Shown: positions 46,466 through 59,167, numbered from the stretch's first letter. The stretch is DNA of 64,000 nt from Pseudosulfitobacter koreensis (GCF_024733015.1 NZ_JANKJG010000002.1:1-64000); one strand, 5' to 3'. Made by a program: numbers and translations. Notes: generated from the sequence alone by a model not told the origin.

Positions 46466-48217
46466 ATGACACGTCAAATGAGCGGAGCAAAGATGGTGGT
46501 TCAGGCCCTGATAGATCAGGGTGTGGACACTGTATTCGGGTATCCCGGCGGTGCCGTCCTACCCATTTACGACGAAGTCTTTCAGCAAAATTCGATCAAG
46601 CACATTCTGGTGCGCCACGAACAGGGCGCGGTCCACGCCGCCGAAGGCTATGCGCGCTCGACGGGCAAGCCGGGTGTGTGCCTTGTGACCTCGGGGCCCG
46701 GCGCCACCAATGCGGTGACCGGCCTGACCGATGCGCTTCTGGATTCGATCCCGATCATCGTGCTGACCGGACAGGTTCCGACCTTCATGATCGGCTCGGA
46801 TGCGTTTCAGGAGGCCGACACCGTCGGCATCACCCGTCCCTGCACCAAGCACAACTGGCTGGTGAAAGAGACAGAGAAGCTGTCTGGCGTGATCCACGAG
46901 GCGTTCCACGTCGCACTGTCTGGCCGACCCGGACCGGTTCTGGTGGATATCCCCAAGGACGTGCAGTTCGCCTCGGGCACCTATACCGGCCCGAAACCGT
47001 CGATGTCGCACTACCAGCCCACCGTGAAGGGCGACATGGAAGAGATCACCGAACTGGTGGCCGCATTGGAAACCGCCAAGCGCCCTGTGTTCTATACCGG
47101 CGGCGGCGTCATCAACTCCGGCCCCGCCGCATCGCAATTGCTGCGCGAACTGGTCGAGGCGACCGGCTTTCCGATCACCAGCACGCTGATGGGTCTGGGT
47201 GCCTATCCTGCCTCGGGCGACAAGTGGCTGGGCATGCTGGGCATGCACGGTCTTTACGAGGCGAATATGGCGATGCACGGCTGCGATCTGATGATCAACA
47301 TCGGCGCGCGCTTCGACGACCGGATCACCGGCGTGCTGGATGCGTTTTCGCCCCGCTCGATCAAGGCGCACATCGACATTGACCCGTCGTCGATCAACAA
47401 GGTGATCAAGGCCGACATCCCCATCGTCGGCGACGTGGCGCACGTGCTGGAAGACATCCTGAAGGTCTGGAAGTCGCGCGGCCGCAAGACCAACACCGAA
47501 GGTGTGGCCAAGTGGTGGAAACAGATCAACGAATGGCAAAAGGTCGACTGCCTGAAGTTCAAGCAGGAAGGCAAGATCATCAAGCCGCAGTACGCCCTGC
47601 AACGGCTTGAGGCGCTGACCAAGGACCACGACCGTTACATCACCACCGAAGTCGGCCAGCACCAGATGTGGGCCGCGCAATACCTGAACTTCGAGGGGCC
47701 GAACCGCTGGATGACGTCCGGAGGCCTCGGCACCATGGGCTACGGGTTCCCGGCGTCCATCGGCGTGCAGATGGCCCATCCCGACGCGCTGGTCATCAAC
47801 GTCGCGGGCGAAGCCAGCTGGCTGATGAACATGCAGGAACTGGGCACCGCGATGCAGTTCAACCTGCCGGTCAAGCAGTTCATCATGAACAACGAACGCC
47901 TCGGTATGGTGCGCCAGTGGCAGGAATTGCTGCACGGCGAGCGGTATTCGCATTCCTGGTCCGAAAGCCTGCCTGATTTCGTCAAGCTGGCCGAAGCCTT
48001 CGGGGCCAAGGGCATCCAGTGTTCGGACCCCGACGATCTGGACGATGCGATCATGGAGATGCTGAACTACGACGGCCCGGTCGTCTTCGATTGCCTGGTC
48101 GAAAAGCACGAGAACTGTTTCCCGATGATCCCATCGGGCAAGGCGCACAACGAAATGCTTCTGGGCGAAGCCGACACCCAAGGCGTCATCGACGCCAAGG
48201 GCTCGGTGCTGGTGTAA
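46466..48217 (+). CDS. ilvB: Acetolactate synthase, large (catalytic) subunit
   Basis: 583 residues from ATG 46466 ([19 protein letters not shown]). The catalytic Glu52 is in [16 protein letters not shown]; the FAD/intermediate region has [10 protein letters not shown]; the thiamine diphosphate motif begins [16 protein letters not shown], where GEA replaces the common GDG, and ends [15 protein letters not shown]. It condenses two pyruvates, or pyruvate with 2-oxobutyrate, in branched-chain amino acid synthesis. Controlled by the attenuator upstream; ilvN follows 13 bases after. Confidence 0.95.
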   Translation: MTRQMSGAKMVVQALIDQGVDTVFGYPGGAVLPIYDEVFQQNSIKHILVRHEQGAVHAAEGYARSTGKPGVCLVTSGPGATNAVTGLTDALLDSIPIIVLTGQVPTFMIGSDAFQEADTVGITRPCTKHNWLVKETEKLSGVIHEAFHVALSGRPGPVLVDIPKDVQFASGTYTGPKPSMSHYQPTVKGDMEEITELVAALETAKRPVFYTGGGVINSGPAASQLLRELVEATGFPITSTLMGLGAYPASGDKWLGMLGMHGLYEANMAMHGCDLMINIGARFDDRITGVLDAFSPRSIKAHIDIDPSSINKVIKADIPIVGDVAHVLEDILKVWKSRGRKTNTEGVAKWWKQINEWQKVDCLKFKQEGKIIKPQYALQRLEALTKDHDRYITTEVGQHQMWAAQYLNFEGPNRWMTSGGLGTMGYGFPASIGVQMAHPDALVINVAGEASWLMNMQELGTAMQFNLPVKQFIMNNERLGMVRQWQELLHGERYSHSWSESLPDFVKLAEAFGAKGIQCSDPDDLDDAIMEMLNYDGPVVFDCLVEKHENCFPMIPSGKAHNEMLLGEADTQGVIDAKGSVLV

Positions 48218-48230
48218 AGGAATACGGGAC

Positions 48231-48794
48231 ATGTCAGCTCTGAAAATCAAAAAAGGTGCGACCAGCCATTCGGCCTATAACCTGCGCCCCAACTTTTCCG
48301 ATGTGGAAGAACGGCACACCCTGGCTGTTCTGGTCGAAAACGAACCGGGGGTTCTGGCGCGTGTCATCGGGTTGTTCTCGGGGCGCGGCTATAACATCGA
48401 CAGCCTGACCGTGGCCGAGGTGGACCACACCGGGCATTTGTCGCGCATCACCATCGTCACCACCGGCACGCCGCAGGTAATCGAACAGATCAAGGCACAG
48501 CTGGGCCGGATCGTGCCCGTACACACCGTCAACGACCTGACGGTCGAGGGGCCCTCGGTGGAGCGGGAACTGGCGATGTTCAAGGTCTCGGGCGGCGGTG
48601 ACAAGCGGCTGGAGGCACTGCGGCTGGCGGATATCTTCCGCGCCAATGTGGTCGACAGCACGCTGACCAGCTTTGTCTTCGAGATCACCGGCGCGCCGGA
48701 GAAGATCGACGCCTTCGCCGATCTGATGCGCCCGCTGGGTCTGATCGACGTGGCCCGCACCGGTGTCGCGGCCCTGTCGCGCGGCGACACGTAA
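48231..48794 (+). CDS. ilvN: Acetolactate synthase, small regulatory subunit
   Basis: 187 residues. An ACT domain (RHTLAVLVENEPGVLARVIGLFSGRGYNIDSLTVAEV) and the C-terminal second ACT-like domain (LEALRLADIFRANVVDSTLTSFVFEITG). It binds valine and gives feedback inhibition of IlvB. Same operon as ilvB. Confidence 0.95.
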   Translation: MSALKIKKGATSHSAYNLRPNFSDVEERHTLAVLVENEPGVLARVIGLFSGRGYNIDSLTVAEVDHTGHLSRITIVTTGTPQVIEQIKAQLGRIVPVHTVNDLTVEGPSVERELAMFKVSGGGDKRLEALRLADIFRANVVDSTLTSFVFEITGAPEKIDAFADLMRPLGLIDVARTGVAALSRGDT

Positions 48795-48802
48795 AGACGT
48801 GC

Positions 48803-48837
48803 GCCGGGCGGGGCGGCCCCAGGGCCCCCTGCCCGGC
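48803..48837 (+). terminator. Hairpin after ilvN
   Basis: GCCGGGC (48803-48809) pairs with GCCCGGC (48831-48837), continuing inward with GGGGC and GCCCC. There is no T run, so it may rely on Rho or only protect the mRNA end. The remainder of the 293-base gap up to 49087 holds only the XRE operator candidate. Confidence 0.55.
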
Positions 48838-48938
48838 AACCTTGGTGCAGCGTGATGCGCATGGCGCCACGCGACGGCAGCATTCCCCAAAAACAGACGC
48901 CCCGGCGCGGCCTTGCATTCGCTTAGGTTGTGCGGCGC

Positions 48939-48962
48939 GCTGATATTGCAATTTGTATCAGC
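48939..48962. promoter_or_regulatory. Candidate operator of the XRE regulator
   Basis: GCTGATA (48939-48945) and TATCAGC (48956-48962) are perfect inverted arms ten bases apart, 126 bases before the regulator's start. The regulator to the right may bind here and control itself. Confidence 0.45.
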
Positions 48963-49087
48963 AAACCTATCCTACTATGATACGTGCATGTCAGTGCTGA
49001 CGCCCACGCGCGTCACAGCCTGCCGAAAGCTGTAAACTGGCGCGCATACCCGACCGTATTGAGCAATGCCATGTGGGGGGACCAACC

Positions 49088-49885
49088 ATGAACTACAATG
49101 ATCGCTCCCCCGCGGAGTTGCGCGATATGTTCGGCGCGAACCTGCGATTGCTGGCGCAAAGCTATCCGTCGATTTCAGAACTGTCGCGCCAACTGGGCGT
49201 CAACCGCACGCAGTTCAACCGGTATCTGGCCGGAGAGAGCTTTCCCCGGCCGGATGTTCTGGCCCGCATCTGCAGCTTTTTCGACGTCGATGCGCGCATA
49301 TTGCTGGAACCCGTGAACGAGATCGGCACGGACTGTCTGTCTCTGCAAGACCCCTTTATCGAGGATTTTCTGGGCGATGCGGCGGTCACCGTACCCGAAA
49401 GCCTGTTTCCGTCAGGCTTCTACCGCTTTTCGCGGCGCAGCTTTCTGGACCCGAACCGTTTTGTCGTCGGGCTGGTGCATGTGTCGCGCAAGAACGGCTC
49501 GACCTTCCTGCGCGGGTTCGAGCCGCGCGAGGTGATGAAGATGCAGGGGCTGTCGAACGACAGTGCGGCGCGCGAGTTTCGCGGAATCGTCCTGTGCCAC
49601 GACGACGGGGTTGCCGCACTGGTTTCGCGCCGAGGGGCCGCGACCAATACGTTCAACCACCTGACGCGCGAGATATCGTTTCGCAACAATTTCTGGATCG
49701 GATACGTCGCACGTTCGATCCGCGAGGGCGTCAACAGCAACCGGGTCGAGCGTATGGTCTATGAGCATATCCCCGAGGGCTGGCGCCACGTGCTGAAAAT
49801 CGCGCGCAGGGCCGGCTTTTGCGATCTGGCGGATCTGACCCCGTTTCACCGCAAGCTTCTGTGCCCTGACGACCCCTTCCGCTGA
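49088..49885 (+). CDS. XRE-type helix-turn-helix regulator
   Basis: 265 residues from ATG 49088 (MNYNDRSPAELRDMFGANLR). The HTH at about 25-60 reads SISELSRQLGVNRTQFNRYLAGESFPRPDVLARICSFFDV. The rest (70-265) is a single domain with no family I recognise (FYRFSRRSFLDPNRFVVGLVHV; YVARSIREGVNSNRVERMVY) and may bind a ligand. The Rieske oxygenase gene 112 bases downstream is the likely target. Confidence 0.85.
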   Translation: MNYNDRSPAELRDMFGANLRLLAQSYPSISELSRQLGVNRTQFNRYLAGESFPRPDVLARICSFFDVDARILLEPVNEIGTDCLSLQDPFIEDFLGDAAVTVPESLFPSGFYRFSRRSFLDPNRFVVGLVHVSRKNGSTFLRGFEPREVMKMQGLSNDSAAREFRGIVLCHDDGVAALVSRRGAATNTFNHLTREISFRNNFWIGYVARSIREGVNSNRVERMVYEHIPEGWRHVLKIARRAGFCDLADLTPFHRKLLCPDDPFR

Positions 49886-49997
49886 GCACAGCACCGAACA
49901 CGCATGTCGCGTGCAGGGCATTCCTGTCGCTGGTGTGGGTCCGGGCACGGGCCTTCTGGCGTAAGGCTTTGGACATCAAAGCAAGGGAGGCTACCCG

Positions 49998-51164
49998 ATG
50001 TCCCACACCAACCTGGATGCGGTGCGCCGCCCACTGGATCAGGCGAATGGCCTGCCCAATGCCCATTACGTCGACCCAGCCGTCTTCGACGAGGAACGCA
50101 CCGCCGTGCTGGCGTTGGGCTGGTCGGGGCTGGCGGTGGATGCAGATGTGCCCGAGATCGGCGATGCGGTGCCGCTGACGTTTCTAGGGATGCCCCTGCT
50201 GATCGTGCGCGACCGCGCCGCCCGCGTGCGGGTGTTTCAGAACATCTGCCGACACCGGGGCATGATCCTGGTCGACACCCCCCGCAAGATCGAAGGCGCC
50301 ATCCGCTGCCCCTATCACAGCTGGTGTTACAGCACCGAGGGCCGTCTGGTCAGCACGCCCCATGTGGGCGGTCCGGGTCGCAACACCCATGCGGGCATCG
50401 ACCGCGCACTGCTGGGTCTGATCGAAGTGCGCAGCCATCTGTGGATGGGCGTGGTCTGGATCAACCTGTCGGGCAATGCCGCCCCGTTCGAGGTGCACAA
50501 CGCCGACCTGATGGCCCGCTGGGCCGAATTCGACAAACCGCTGCACCACGGAGGGGCAGACAGCCGTTTTCAGCTGACAGTGAACTGCAACTGGAAGCTG
50601 GCGGTCGAGAACTACTGCGAAAGCTACCACCTGCCTTGGGTCCACCCCGGTCTGAACAGCTATTCGCGGCTTGAGGATCACTATCACATCGAAGCGCCTG
50701 ATTTGTACTCGGGTCAGGGCACGCTGGTCTATCGCCAGATGACGGGTGAGGATGGCCAGACGTTCCCCGATTTCGACGGACTGAGTGCCAAGTGGGACAC
50801 CGCTGCGGAATATGTGACCGCCTATCCCAACGTGCTGCTGGGCGTGCACCGCGACCATGTGTTCGCGATCATCCTGGTGCCGGAAAGCACGGAAAAGACT
50901 GTGGAAAACGTGCATATCTACTATGCCCAATCCGACACAGATCCCGCCTTGCGTGCGCGCAACACCGCGCAGTGGAAGCTGGTGTTCGAGGAAGACATCT
51001 TTGTCGTCGAGGGGATGCAGCGTGGCCGTCATGCGCCGAACTTCGATGGCGGTCGGTTCTCACCCGCGATGGACGGGCCGACGCATCTGTTTCATGCCTG
51101 GGTTGCGGGACGGGTGCAGGCGCACCGTGATGGCGCGAACGCGGGGCCGATGGCGGCGGAATGA
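49998..51164 (+). CDS. Rieske non-haem iron oxygenase, large subunit
   Basis: 388 residues, with AAGGGAGG before ATG 49998. Rieske cluster ligands Cys84, His86, Cys104 and His107 in CRHRG and CPYHSW. Mononuclear iron site in ENYCESYHLPWVHPGL with His211 and His216. It resembles ring-hydroxylating oxygenases and the choline/glycine-betaine and carnitine demethylase type; which one is not clear. No ferredoxin, reductase or small subunit gene is next to it. A 71-residue protein gene overlaps its end by four bases. Confidence 0.88.
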   Translation: MSHTNLDAVRRPLDQANGLPNAHYVDPAVFDEERTAVLALGWSGLAVDADVPEIGDAVPLTFLGMPLLIVRDRAARVRVFQNICRHRGMILVDTPRKIEGAIRCPYHSWCYSTEGRLVSTPHVGGPGRNTHAGIDRALLGLIEVRSHLWMGVVWINLSGNAAPFEVHNADLMARWAEFDKPLHHGGADSRFQLTVNCNWKLAVENYCESYHLPWVHPGLNSYSRLEDHYHIEAPDLYSGQGTLVYRQMTGEDGQTFPDFDGLSAKWDTAAEYVTAYPNVLLGVHRDHVFAIILVPESTEKTVENVHIYYAQSDTDPALRARNTAQWKLVFEEDIFVVEGMQRGRHAPNFDGGRFSPAMDGPTHLFHAWVAGRVQAHRDGANAGPMAAE

Positions 51165-51376
51165 GCGATCTAAATGCGCAGCTTCTGGCAGCACATGCGG
51201 CGGGCGATCATCGGGCGCTGGTCACGCTCTATGCACAAGCCGCCGATGGGGCAGAGGATCTGGATGCCGCCTGTTTCTTTCTCACACAGGCCTATGTCTT
51301 TGCGCTGGAGCAGAACGCCCCGCAGGTCGCCATGCTGCGCGCGCGCCTGGCTGCCGAGGGGCGCGAGCCGTCCTGA
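51161..51376 (+). CDS. 71-residue protein coupled to the Rieske oxygenase
   Basis: Starts in the ATGA overlap with the Rieske gene (51161) and reads MSDLNAQLLAAHAAGDHRAL. Helical, with the pattern LAAHAAGDHRALVTLYAQAADGAEDLDAACFFLTQAYVFALEQNAPQ, like one to two TPR/Sel1-type helices. No catalytic motif. Overlap and size argue it is a real partner of the oxygenase; function unknown. Confidence 0.75.
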   Translation: MSDLNAQLLAAHAAGDHRALVTLYAQAADGAEDLDAACFFLTQAYVFALEQNAPQVAMLRARLAAEGREPS

Positions 51377-51383
51377 TCGCCGT

Positions 51384-52796
51384 TCAGGGACGTCGCGCGT
51401 TTGGCCAGTCGGTCGCCTCGTGCCAGGCCTGCGCCACACGCAACAGCGCCGCGTCAGACCCGCGTTTGCCGATCAGTTGCAGCCCCGCAGGCGTATCATC
51501 CGGCCCGCCAAAGCCCACCGGCACGTTGACCACCGGCAGGCCCAACAGTGACGCAGGAACCACCACCTGCATCCAGCGGTGATAGGTATCCATCTGCACC
51601 CCAGCGATTTCGCGCGGGTATTCCCACGTGATGTCGAAGGGCCAAAACTGCGCCGAAGGCAGCGCCAGAACATCATAGGTTTCAAAGGCTTCTGCTGCGG
51701 CCTTGAACCAGTTGCTGCGCACCACGCTGGCCGCATGAACCTGCGTCGCCGACAGAGCCAGACCGCGCGCGATCTCCCAACGGGCGGTGTCTTTCAGGTG
51801 TTTCTGGGTGTCCGCATCGGCATAGATCGGTGCCAGCCCCGCGCCCACTTGCCACGACCGCAGCGTGATCCAGGACTCCCACATCGCGTCGGCGTCGAAG
51901 AGCGGCGGCAGATCTGAGACGTTTGCGCCGAGGCTCTCCATCTGCTGCAACGCGGCCTGCGAAATCTCCAGAATACCCTGCTCCATCGGCAGCGCGCGGC
52001 CCCAGTCGCCCAGCCACCCGATGCGCACACCGTCCATGCCGCCGTCGATCTGCGGCAGCGACGGCGCCTGCACCAGCCCATGCGGCTGGCGCGGGTCCGG
52101 TCCCGCCATCGTGTCCAGCAGCGCCGCCAGATCGGCGGGATTGCGCGCCATCGGGCCGTTGGTGGACAGCTGGTGCAGGAAATTGTCGCCCTCGGGCTCG
52201 GACGGGACCAGACCCCATGTGGGCCGCATCCCGTAGACATTGTTCCAGCCCGCCGGATTGCGCAGCGACCCCATCATGTCTGATCCATCGGCCACCGACA
52301 GCATCCCGCAGGCCAGCGCCGCCGCCGCCCCGCCGGACGATCCGCCGGCCGAGCGTCCCTGCGCATAGGGGTTGTGGGTCGGCCCGTGCACCGGGTTGAT
52401 CGTATGCGACCCCAGCCCGAACTCGGGCGTGTTGGTCTTGCCGATCACAATCGCACCGGCGGCGCGCAGACGCGCGACCATCACGTCGTCGCGCGCGGCC
52501 ACCTGCCCCGCGAACAGCGGCGATCCCATTGACGTCGGCAGCCCCGCGGCATTTGCCAGATCCTTGATCGCGATGGGCATGCCGTGCAGCCAGCCCTTGC
52601 GCGGCTCTGCGTCGGCGGCACGTGCGTCCGCCATCAGCGCGTCGGCATCGCGCAACGAGACGATGGCATTCACCGCGCCGTTCGCCGCGTCGATGCGCGC
52701 AAGCGTCGCCTGCATCAGTTCGGTTGCACTCAGCTCTTTGTGTTCAAGAGCACGCGATTGCGCCAGGGCACCCTGGAAAAGAATATCATCTGTCAT
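51384..52796 (-). CDS. Amidase signature family hydrolase
   Basis: 470 residues. The Ser-cisSer-Lys triad is shown by the Lys in GMPIAIKDLANAAG and the serines in QGRSAGGSSGGAAAALACGM, with the substrate region SLRNPAGWNNVYGMRPTWG. Members cut amides to acid and ammonia. It is convergent with the 71-residue gene, eight bases apart, and could act on products of the Rieske oxygenase, which is inference only. Confidence 0.9.
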   Translation of the reverse strand: MTDDILFQGALAQSRALEHKELSATELMQATLARIDAANGAVNAIVSLRDADALMADARAADAEPRKGWLHGMPIAIKDLANAAGLPTSMGSPLFAGQVAARDDVMVARLRAAGAIVIGKTNTPEFGLGSHTINPVHGPTHNPYAQGRSAGGSSGGAAAALACGMLSVADGSDMMGSLRNPAGWNNVYGMRPTWGLVPSEPEGDNFLHQLSTNGPMARNPADLAALLDTMAGPDPRQPHGLVQAPSLPQIDGGMDGVRIGWLGDWGRALPMEQGILEISQAALQQMESLGANVSDLPPLFDADAMWESWITLRSWQVGAGLAPIYADADTQKHLKDTARWEIARGLALSATQVHAASVVRSNWFKAAAEAFETYDVLALPSAQFWPFDITWEYPREIAGVQMDTYHRWMQVVVPASLLGLPVVNVPVGFGGPDDTPAGLQLIGKRGSDAALLRVAQAWHEATDWPNARRP

Positions 52797-52859
52797 GGCC
52801 GCAGCTTTGCCGCAGCCCGGAACAGGTTCAAGCGGAATACGCAGCCCGTGCGGGCCAAA

Positions 52860-53984
52860 TCACTCGCCCTGCGCCTCGAACCGACTTTTGCCGCTGACGT
52901 TCAGGGCCAGCGTGGCGCCCATCAGCCCGTCCAAGTCACCGTCAAGCACGCCCTTGGTATCCGAGGTCTCGTAGTTGGTGCGCAGGTCCTTGACCATCTG
53001 GTAGGGCTGCAGAACGTAGGACCGGATCTGGTTGCCCCAGCCCGCATCGCCCGCGCTTTCGTGAACTTCGTTGACCAGCGCCGACCGCTTGTCCAACTCC
53101 ATCTGGTAAAGTCGCGATTTCAAGGCCTTCATGGCGATGTCGCGGTTCTGGTGTTGCGACTTTTCCGACGACGTCACGACGATGCCGGTTGGGTGGTGGG
53201 TGATGCGCACGGCGGAATCGGTGGTGTTCACGTGCTGACCGCCGGCCCCGGACGAGCGGTAGGTGTCGATGCGGATGTCGGACTGGTTCACTTCGATCTC
53301 GATGTTGTCGTCGACCACCGGATAGACTTTCACGGAGGTAAAAGACGTGTGCCGCTTGGCCGCGGAATCGAAGGGCGAGATGCGCACCAGACGGTGCACG
53401 CCGCTTTCGGATTTCAGCCAGCCATAAGCGTTGTGCCCGGTGATCTTGTAAGTCGCGGACTTAATCCCCGCCTCTTCACCCGCACTTTCGGCGTTCAGCT
53501 CGACCTTGTAGCCCTTTTTTTCCGCCCAGCGGACATACATCCGCGCCAACATCGACGCCCAATCGCAGCTTTCGGTGCCGCCAGCGCCCGAGTTGATCTC
53601 AAGGAAGGTGTCATTGCTGTCGGCCTCGCCGTCCAGTAGCGCCTCAAGCTCCTTCTGCGCAGATTTGACCGCCAGCTCCTTCAGCGCGACCTCGGCGTCG
53701 CGGATGACCTCTTCGTCCTCTTCCATCTCGCCCAGTTCGATCAGCTCGATGTTGTCGGCCAGGTCCTGCTTGATGCCCTCATAGGTGCCGATGGCATCGA
53801 CCAGCGCCTGTCGCTCGCGCATCAGCTTTTGCGCGGCTTCGGGATCGTTCCACAGGTTCGGGTCCTCAACGCGGGCATTGAATTCTTCCAGCCGGTACTG
53901 CGCGGTTTCCACGCCCAGACGCTGCCCCAGCAGCTCCAGCGACTTTTCGATCTCGGCAACGGTGTTTTGGGCCTCGGCGCGCAT
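52860..53984 (-). CDS. prfB: Peptide chain release factor 2
   Basis: 374 residues with GAAGGA before ATG 53984. SPF (203-205) recognises UGA and UAA, and GGQ (248-250) triggers peptide release. The frame is continuous from the start: there is no in-frame UGA near codon 25, so the programmed +1 frameshift that controls RF2 in E. coli is absent here. It lies downstream of the PBP1A gene, with a large hairpin between. Confidence 0.96.
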   Translation of the reverse strand: MRAEAQNTVAEIEKSLELLGQRLGVETAQYRLEEFNARVEDPNLWNDPEAAQKLMRERQALVDAIGTYEGIKQDLADNIELIELGEMEEDEEVIRDAEVALKELAVKSAQKELEALLDGEADSNDTFLEINSGAGGTESCDWASMLARMYVRWAEKKGYKVELNAESAGEEAGIKSATYKITGHNAYGWLKSESGVHRLVRISPFDSAAKRHTSFTSVKVYPVVDDNIEIEVNQSDIRIDTYRSSGAGGQHVNTTDSAVRITHHPTGIVVTSSEKSQHQNRDIAMKALKSRLYQMELDKRSALVNEVHESAGDAGWGNQIRSYVLQPYQMVKDLRTNYETSDTKGVLDGDLDGLMGATLALNVSGKSRFEAQGE

Positions 53985-54025
53985 GGCTCGTGTCCTTCGG
54001 GATGGTGTTGAAAGCGGGGTGTAAA

Positions 54026-54082
54026 CCAGCGCCGGACAGGCGGCAAGCCGTCGGGTGACGAAGCATACCTGTCCGGTGCCGG
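54026..54082 (-). terminator. Large hairpin between mrcA and prfB
   Basis: CCAGCGCCGGACAGG (54026-54040) pairs with CCTGTCCGGTGCCGG (54068-54082), 15 bases with one mismatch and one wobble. On the minus strand it stands after the PBP1A stop and is followed by GGTTTAC, so it may terminate mrcA transcripts before prfB. Confidence 0.6.
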
Positions 54083-54094
54083 TTTTTGCGGTGG

Positions 54095-56584
<2,490 letters not shown>

Positions 56585-56718
56585 GGGAGCGTCCTTTATG
56601 AAATCTGCTCAGGACAGCTTTATAGGCCAGCGCGTCCGGCGGGTCAAAACACGTCTGGGTGTGACAATGGCATAATCACGCTTACGGCGCAGCCCTTCGT
56701 GACAGGCCCTTGGAGCGT

Positions 56719-57936
56719 CTATTTGCGCACCAGCGGACGCTGCGCCAGATCGGACGCGCGCCAGGCCAGAATGCCCTCGGCCATTGCCGCCGCGATGCCC
56801 GCGCGCCAGACTGGATCGCGCAGGTTCGCCAAGTCACGTTTCGAGCTGAGAAAGCCGACCTCGATCAGCACCGAGGGCACATCGGCGCTGGTCAGCACCG
56901 AAAAGCCCGCCTGCCGCGCGGGGCGCGCGTTCATCGGCCCGCCTCCGGCACGCATCGCGTCGATCAGCGCGGCGGCGGCCTGATGCGACCGGGGGGCGGT
57001 TTCCTGACGGGCCAGGTCCAGCAGCACGCCCGCCACCTGGTCGTCGGCCCCGCTCAGATCGGCACCGGCCAGGATGTCTGCGCGGTTGTGCTGGGCGGCA
57101 AGCTGCTCGGCGGCCTCATCGCTTGCCTCTTTCGCCAGCGTATAGATTGTTGCCCCGCTGGCCCCGCCCTCGCTCAGGATATCGGCATGCAGCGAAATGA
57201 ACAGATCGGCATCGACCGCATGGGCCATGTCCACCCGGCCCGGCAAGGACACGAACCGGTCATCGGTGCGGGTCAGCACAACCTCGACCTGACCGCTGCG
57301 GCGCAGTGCCTCGGCCAGCGCCTGCGAGACCTTCAGCATGATGTCCTTTTCGGTGATCCCGTCGCGCACCGCACCGGGATCGACCCCTCCGTGGCCGGGG
57401 TCGATAACCACGACAAATGTATCGTCCGACTTGGGCGTCGGTGGCGTTTGCGCCGCCTGCGTGGCCCAGGACGCATCCTTGGGCGCTCCGACACCTGCGC
57501 GGAACGTCGCGGCGTCAGTGGATTTCAGCGCCACGGTCAGCCGTGCCGTGCCGGTGCTGTCATCGACGGGCATCCCGATGTCGGTGGGAAGCATGGGTTC
57601 CGCCAGATCCAGCACCAGCCGCGACCAGCCGGGGCCAAAGGGGCCAAAGCGCACGCCCGTGACCTTGCCCGGCTCGGGCAGCAGATCCTCGGCGGTGACG
57701 GCGGCCCAGTCGGCCTCGCGAAAGTCGATCACCAGCCGCATCGGATCATCAAGATGGAACACCCGGAACGGCACGCCCTGGCTAAGCCCGATTGTCAGCT
57801 TGGTGTTGCCAAACCAGCCTTCGGAGATAAGGCTGTCGTCGGGATCAACGCGGGCCAGCGCGGTCAGCGCATCGGCTTGAACGCGCGGCGCGCCGACCAA
57901 GAACAACGCAAAAATCACCATGATCACGTATCGCAT
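56719..57936 (-). CDS. amiC: N-acetylmuramoyl-L-alanine amidase AmiC-type
   Basis: 405 residues from ATG 57936 (MRYVIMVIFALFLVGAPRVQ), a Sec signal cut after VQA. An AMIN domain (about 20-130) for septal targeting and an Amidase_3 zinc domain (about 175-395) with VVVIDPGHGGVDPGAV, DLFISLHADI and VPSVLIEVGFLSSKRD. It cuts the peptide from MurNAc to separate daughter cells. The adjacent PBP1A gene gives a cell-wall pair. Confidence 0.92.
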   Translation of the reverse strand: MRYVIMVIFALFLVGAPRVQADALTALARVDPDDSLISEGWFGNTKLTIGLSQGVPFRVFHLDDPMRLVIDFREADWAAVTAEDLLPEPGKVTGVRFGPFGPGWSRLVLDLAEPMLPTDIGMPVDDSTGTARLTVALKSTDAATFRAGVGAPKDASWATQAAQTPPTPKSDDTFVVVIDPGHGGVDPGAVRDGITEKDIMLKVSQALAEALRRSGQVEVVLTRTDDRFVSLPGRVDMAHAVDADLFISLHADILSEGGASGATIYTLAKEASDEAAEQLAAQHNRADILAGADLSGADDQVAGVLLDLARQETAPRSHQAAAALIDAMRAGGGPMNARPARQAGFSVLTSADVPSVLIEVGFLSSKRDLANLRDPVWRAGIAAAMAEGILAWRASDLAQRPLVRK

Positions 57937-58024
57937 TCCGCCTGCCCTGCTCTTTTTATCGTCACTTTGCGGGAAAACTATCGCAGCCTTCCCGCAGGCA
58001 CCAGAGTTTACCACAGGTTTGCAG

Positions 58025-59167
58025 TCAGCGTGCATTCATAAATGCCTTTAGCCGCTCTAACCCTTCGGCGATATCCGCCGTGGCGCGCGCATAGGAAAAC
58101 CGCAACGTGTGCCGCCCGCGCAGGGGGTCAAAGTCCAGCCCCGGCGTCACCGCAACCCCCGCCCGCTCCAAGATCTCGGCGGCAAAAGCGCGGCTGTCGT
58201 CGGTCAGGTCGGACACATCCGCATAGACATAGAACGCACCATCGGGCGGCGCGATGTTGGTAAACCCGGCCTTGGGCAGCCCCTCCAGCATCAGCGCGCG
58301 GTTGGCGCGGTAGACGTCCATGTTGGCCTGAAGCTCATCCTCGCAATCCATCGCGGCAAGCGCTGCGACCTGCGCCGCATGGGGGGCGCAAATGAACATG
58401 TTCTGCGCCAGCCGCTCGACCACGCGCACATGATCCTGAGGCACCACCATCCAGCCCACGCGCCAGCCCGTCATCGAAAAGTATTTCGAGAACGAGTTGA
58501 TCACATAGGCCTCGTCGGTCAGCTCAAGCGCCGTGACCGCCTTGGCCTCGTATTCGATGCCGTGATAAATCTCGTCACTGATGAACGAGGCCCCCTTGGC
58601 GTGGGTCGCGTCGATCAGCGCGCCCATCGCGGCATGGTCCAGCATGGTGCCAGTCGGGTTCGCGGGCGAGGCCACCATAAGCCCCGCGATGTCCATCTCG
58701 GCAAAGTCCGCAGGCACCGGCTGATAGCGGTTTGCAGCTGCGGTCGGCAGGTCAACCGCCTGCAGGTCCAGCGCGCGCAGGATCTGGCGGTAGCTGGGAT
58801 AGCCCGGCGCGCCGATGGCCACGCGGTCGCCCGTATCAAACAGCGCGGTAAACCCGAGGATGAAGCCCCCCGACGAGCCGGATGTGATCACCACGCGCGC
58901 AGGGTCCAGATCGACATTGTACCACTCGCCATACATCCGCGCGATGCGGGCGCGCAGCGCGGGCAGCCCCAGCGCCACGGTATAGCCCAGCGGCCCCTCG
59001 TTCATCGCACGCGCCAGCGCATCCGTGGCCCCACGCGGCGCACCGGTGCCGGGCTGGCCCACCTCCATATGGATGATGTGGCGGCCTGCGTCCTCGGCGG
59101 CGCGGGCGGCCTCCATCACGTCCATCACGATAAAGGGATCAACGGCGCTGCGTCTTGAGGTTTTCAT
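58025..59167 (-). CDS. PLP-dependent class I/II aminotransferase
   Basis: 380 residues from ATG 59167 (MKTSRRSAVDPFIVMDVME), with AGGAGA upstream. The PLP lysine is in INSFSKYFSMTGWRVGW; substrate-binding SPANPTGTM and YVYADVSDLTDDS follow the fold of aspartate/valine-pyruvate type enzymes. The amino acid cannot be named. Divergent, 23 bases, from the M48-TPR gene. Confidence 0.9.
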   Translation of the reverse strand: MKTSRRSAVDPFIVMDVMEAARAAEDAGRHIIHMEVGQPGTGAPRGATDALARAMNEGPLGYTVALGLPALRARIARMYGEWYNVDLDPARVVITSGSSGGFILGFTALFDTGDRVAIGAPGYPSYRQILRALDLQAVDLPTAAANRYQPVPADFAEMDIAGLMVASPANPTGTMLDHAAMGALIDATHAKGASFISDEIYHGIEYEAKAVTALELTDEAYVINSFSKYFSMTGWRVGWMVVPQDHVRVVERLAQNMFICAPHAAQVAALAAMDCEDELQANMDVYRANRALMLEGLPKAGFTNIAPPDGAFYVYADVSDLTDDSRAFAAEILERAGVAVTPGLDFDPLRGRHTLRFSYARATADIAEGLERLKAFMNAR

